A DNA stretch of 64,000 bases from Pardosa pseudoannulata (lineage: Eukaryota > Arthropoda > Arachnida > Araneae > Lycosidae): positions 74,712,978 to 74,776,977 of the forward strand of contig CM063499.1 in NCBI GenBank assembly GCA_032207245.1, read 5' to 3'. A program made the translations under genes and the position numbers. Numbering within the stretch: the first letter of the stretch is position 1; each line of letters starts with the position of its first letter. Positions 63,664-64,000 of this stretch are shown piece by piece. The notes beneath the pieces are model-generated. The model saw only the letters and a program-made list of their open reading frames with translations, did not search any database and was not told the DNA's origin.

Positions 63664-64000
63664 TATCTTGAAAAAGATTATTTATTAGTCACTAATTTAT
63701 TTTCGTTTATCTGTTTGTTCTTTTCTTACTAAGATCTTTAGTTGCAAAAAGTTTCAAATTAATAATAATACAAATAATAGCAATCATTAATTCAATAGAA
63801 ATGAATTAACATAGTTTTCTAACTCTTCAGAAAAGTTCTCTTTAAATAATTCATATATTTTTATAATACTGATCATCTTTAAATTAAATTTTAAAATGAA
63901 GCAAGGAACAATATGGAATATAAAAAAAAAATTACTTCTATAGTTTGCAGCTGCCACAGGCTACATAACAACCTAGTTTGAGAAAGTAAGGACAAAAAAA
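63664..64000. other. Right edge of the window, AT-rich
   Basis: No exon is recognised. It presumably remains in the first intron or 5' flank of ATP6V1F. Confidence 0.4.

Overview
This is a strongly AT-rich eukaryotic window. It has long (TA)n microsatellites, many diverged transposons and satellite-like arrays, and a few intron-split genes. The best-conserved gene, V-ATPase subunit F, reads like an arthropod protein; its C-terminal end and the long, repeat-filled introns fit a chelicerate such as a spider. That placement is inference. I found no prokaryotic features, no rRNA and no functional tRNA gene.

Layout. Positions 1-30,560 have no gene I can support. They hold a degenerate minisatellite with a ~154-bp higher-order period (640-2545), a ~6-kb array of ~114-bp hairpin-bearing monomers interrupted by two near-identical solo LTRs (2831-8785), and a tRNA-derived SINE. 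Next come a cluster of small palindromic MITEs beside a dead mariner fragment (12.0-13.4 kb), a ~1-kb tandem duplication, a TTAA-flanked DNA transposon, and a 128-bp satellite (16.95-20.54 kb). They end with a hAT-like element, a 3.5-copy tandem array of ~1.2-kb units each carrying (TA)n tracts (22.6-26.8 kb), and a Helitron-like element.

Positions 30,600-64,000 carry the genes. A predicted 80-residue single-pass membrane protein (minus, two exons, 30606-35653) is divergent from a TMUB1/TMUB2-like membrane ubiquitin-like protein (plus, three exons, 36163-51121). Their start codons are about 510 bp apart, so they probably share a bidirectional promoter region. A THAP zinc-finger exon (minus, 52896-53093) and a probable solo LTR (about 53.5-54.5 kb) follow. 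The last gene is ATP6V1F (minus, four of five expected coding exons, 55118-62393); its first exon lies beyond the right edge. The introns hold mariner, hAT, Helitron-like, TTAA-type and SINE insertions, several with exact target-site duplications.

The three main genes are housekeeping or membrane genes with no evident functional link. The most unusual features are the hairpin satellite with its amplified solo LTRs, the small unrecognised membrane-protein gene, the THAP exon, and a ~63-bp-arm hairpin just past the ATP6V1F 3' end. I saw no sign of a novel multigene system.
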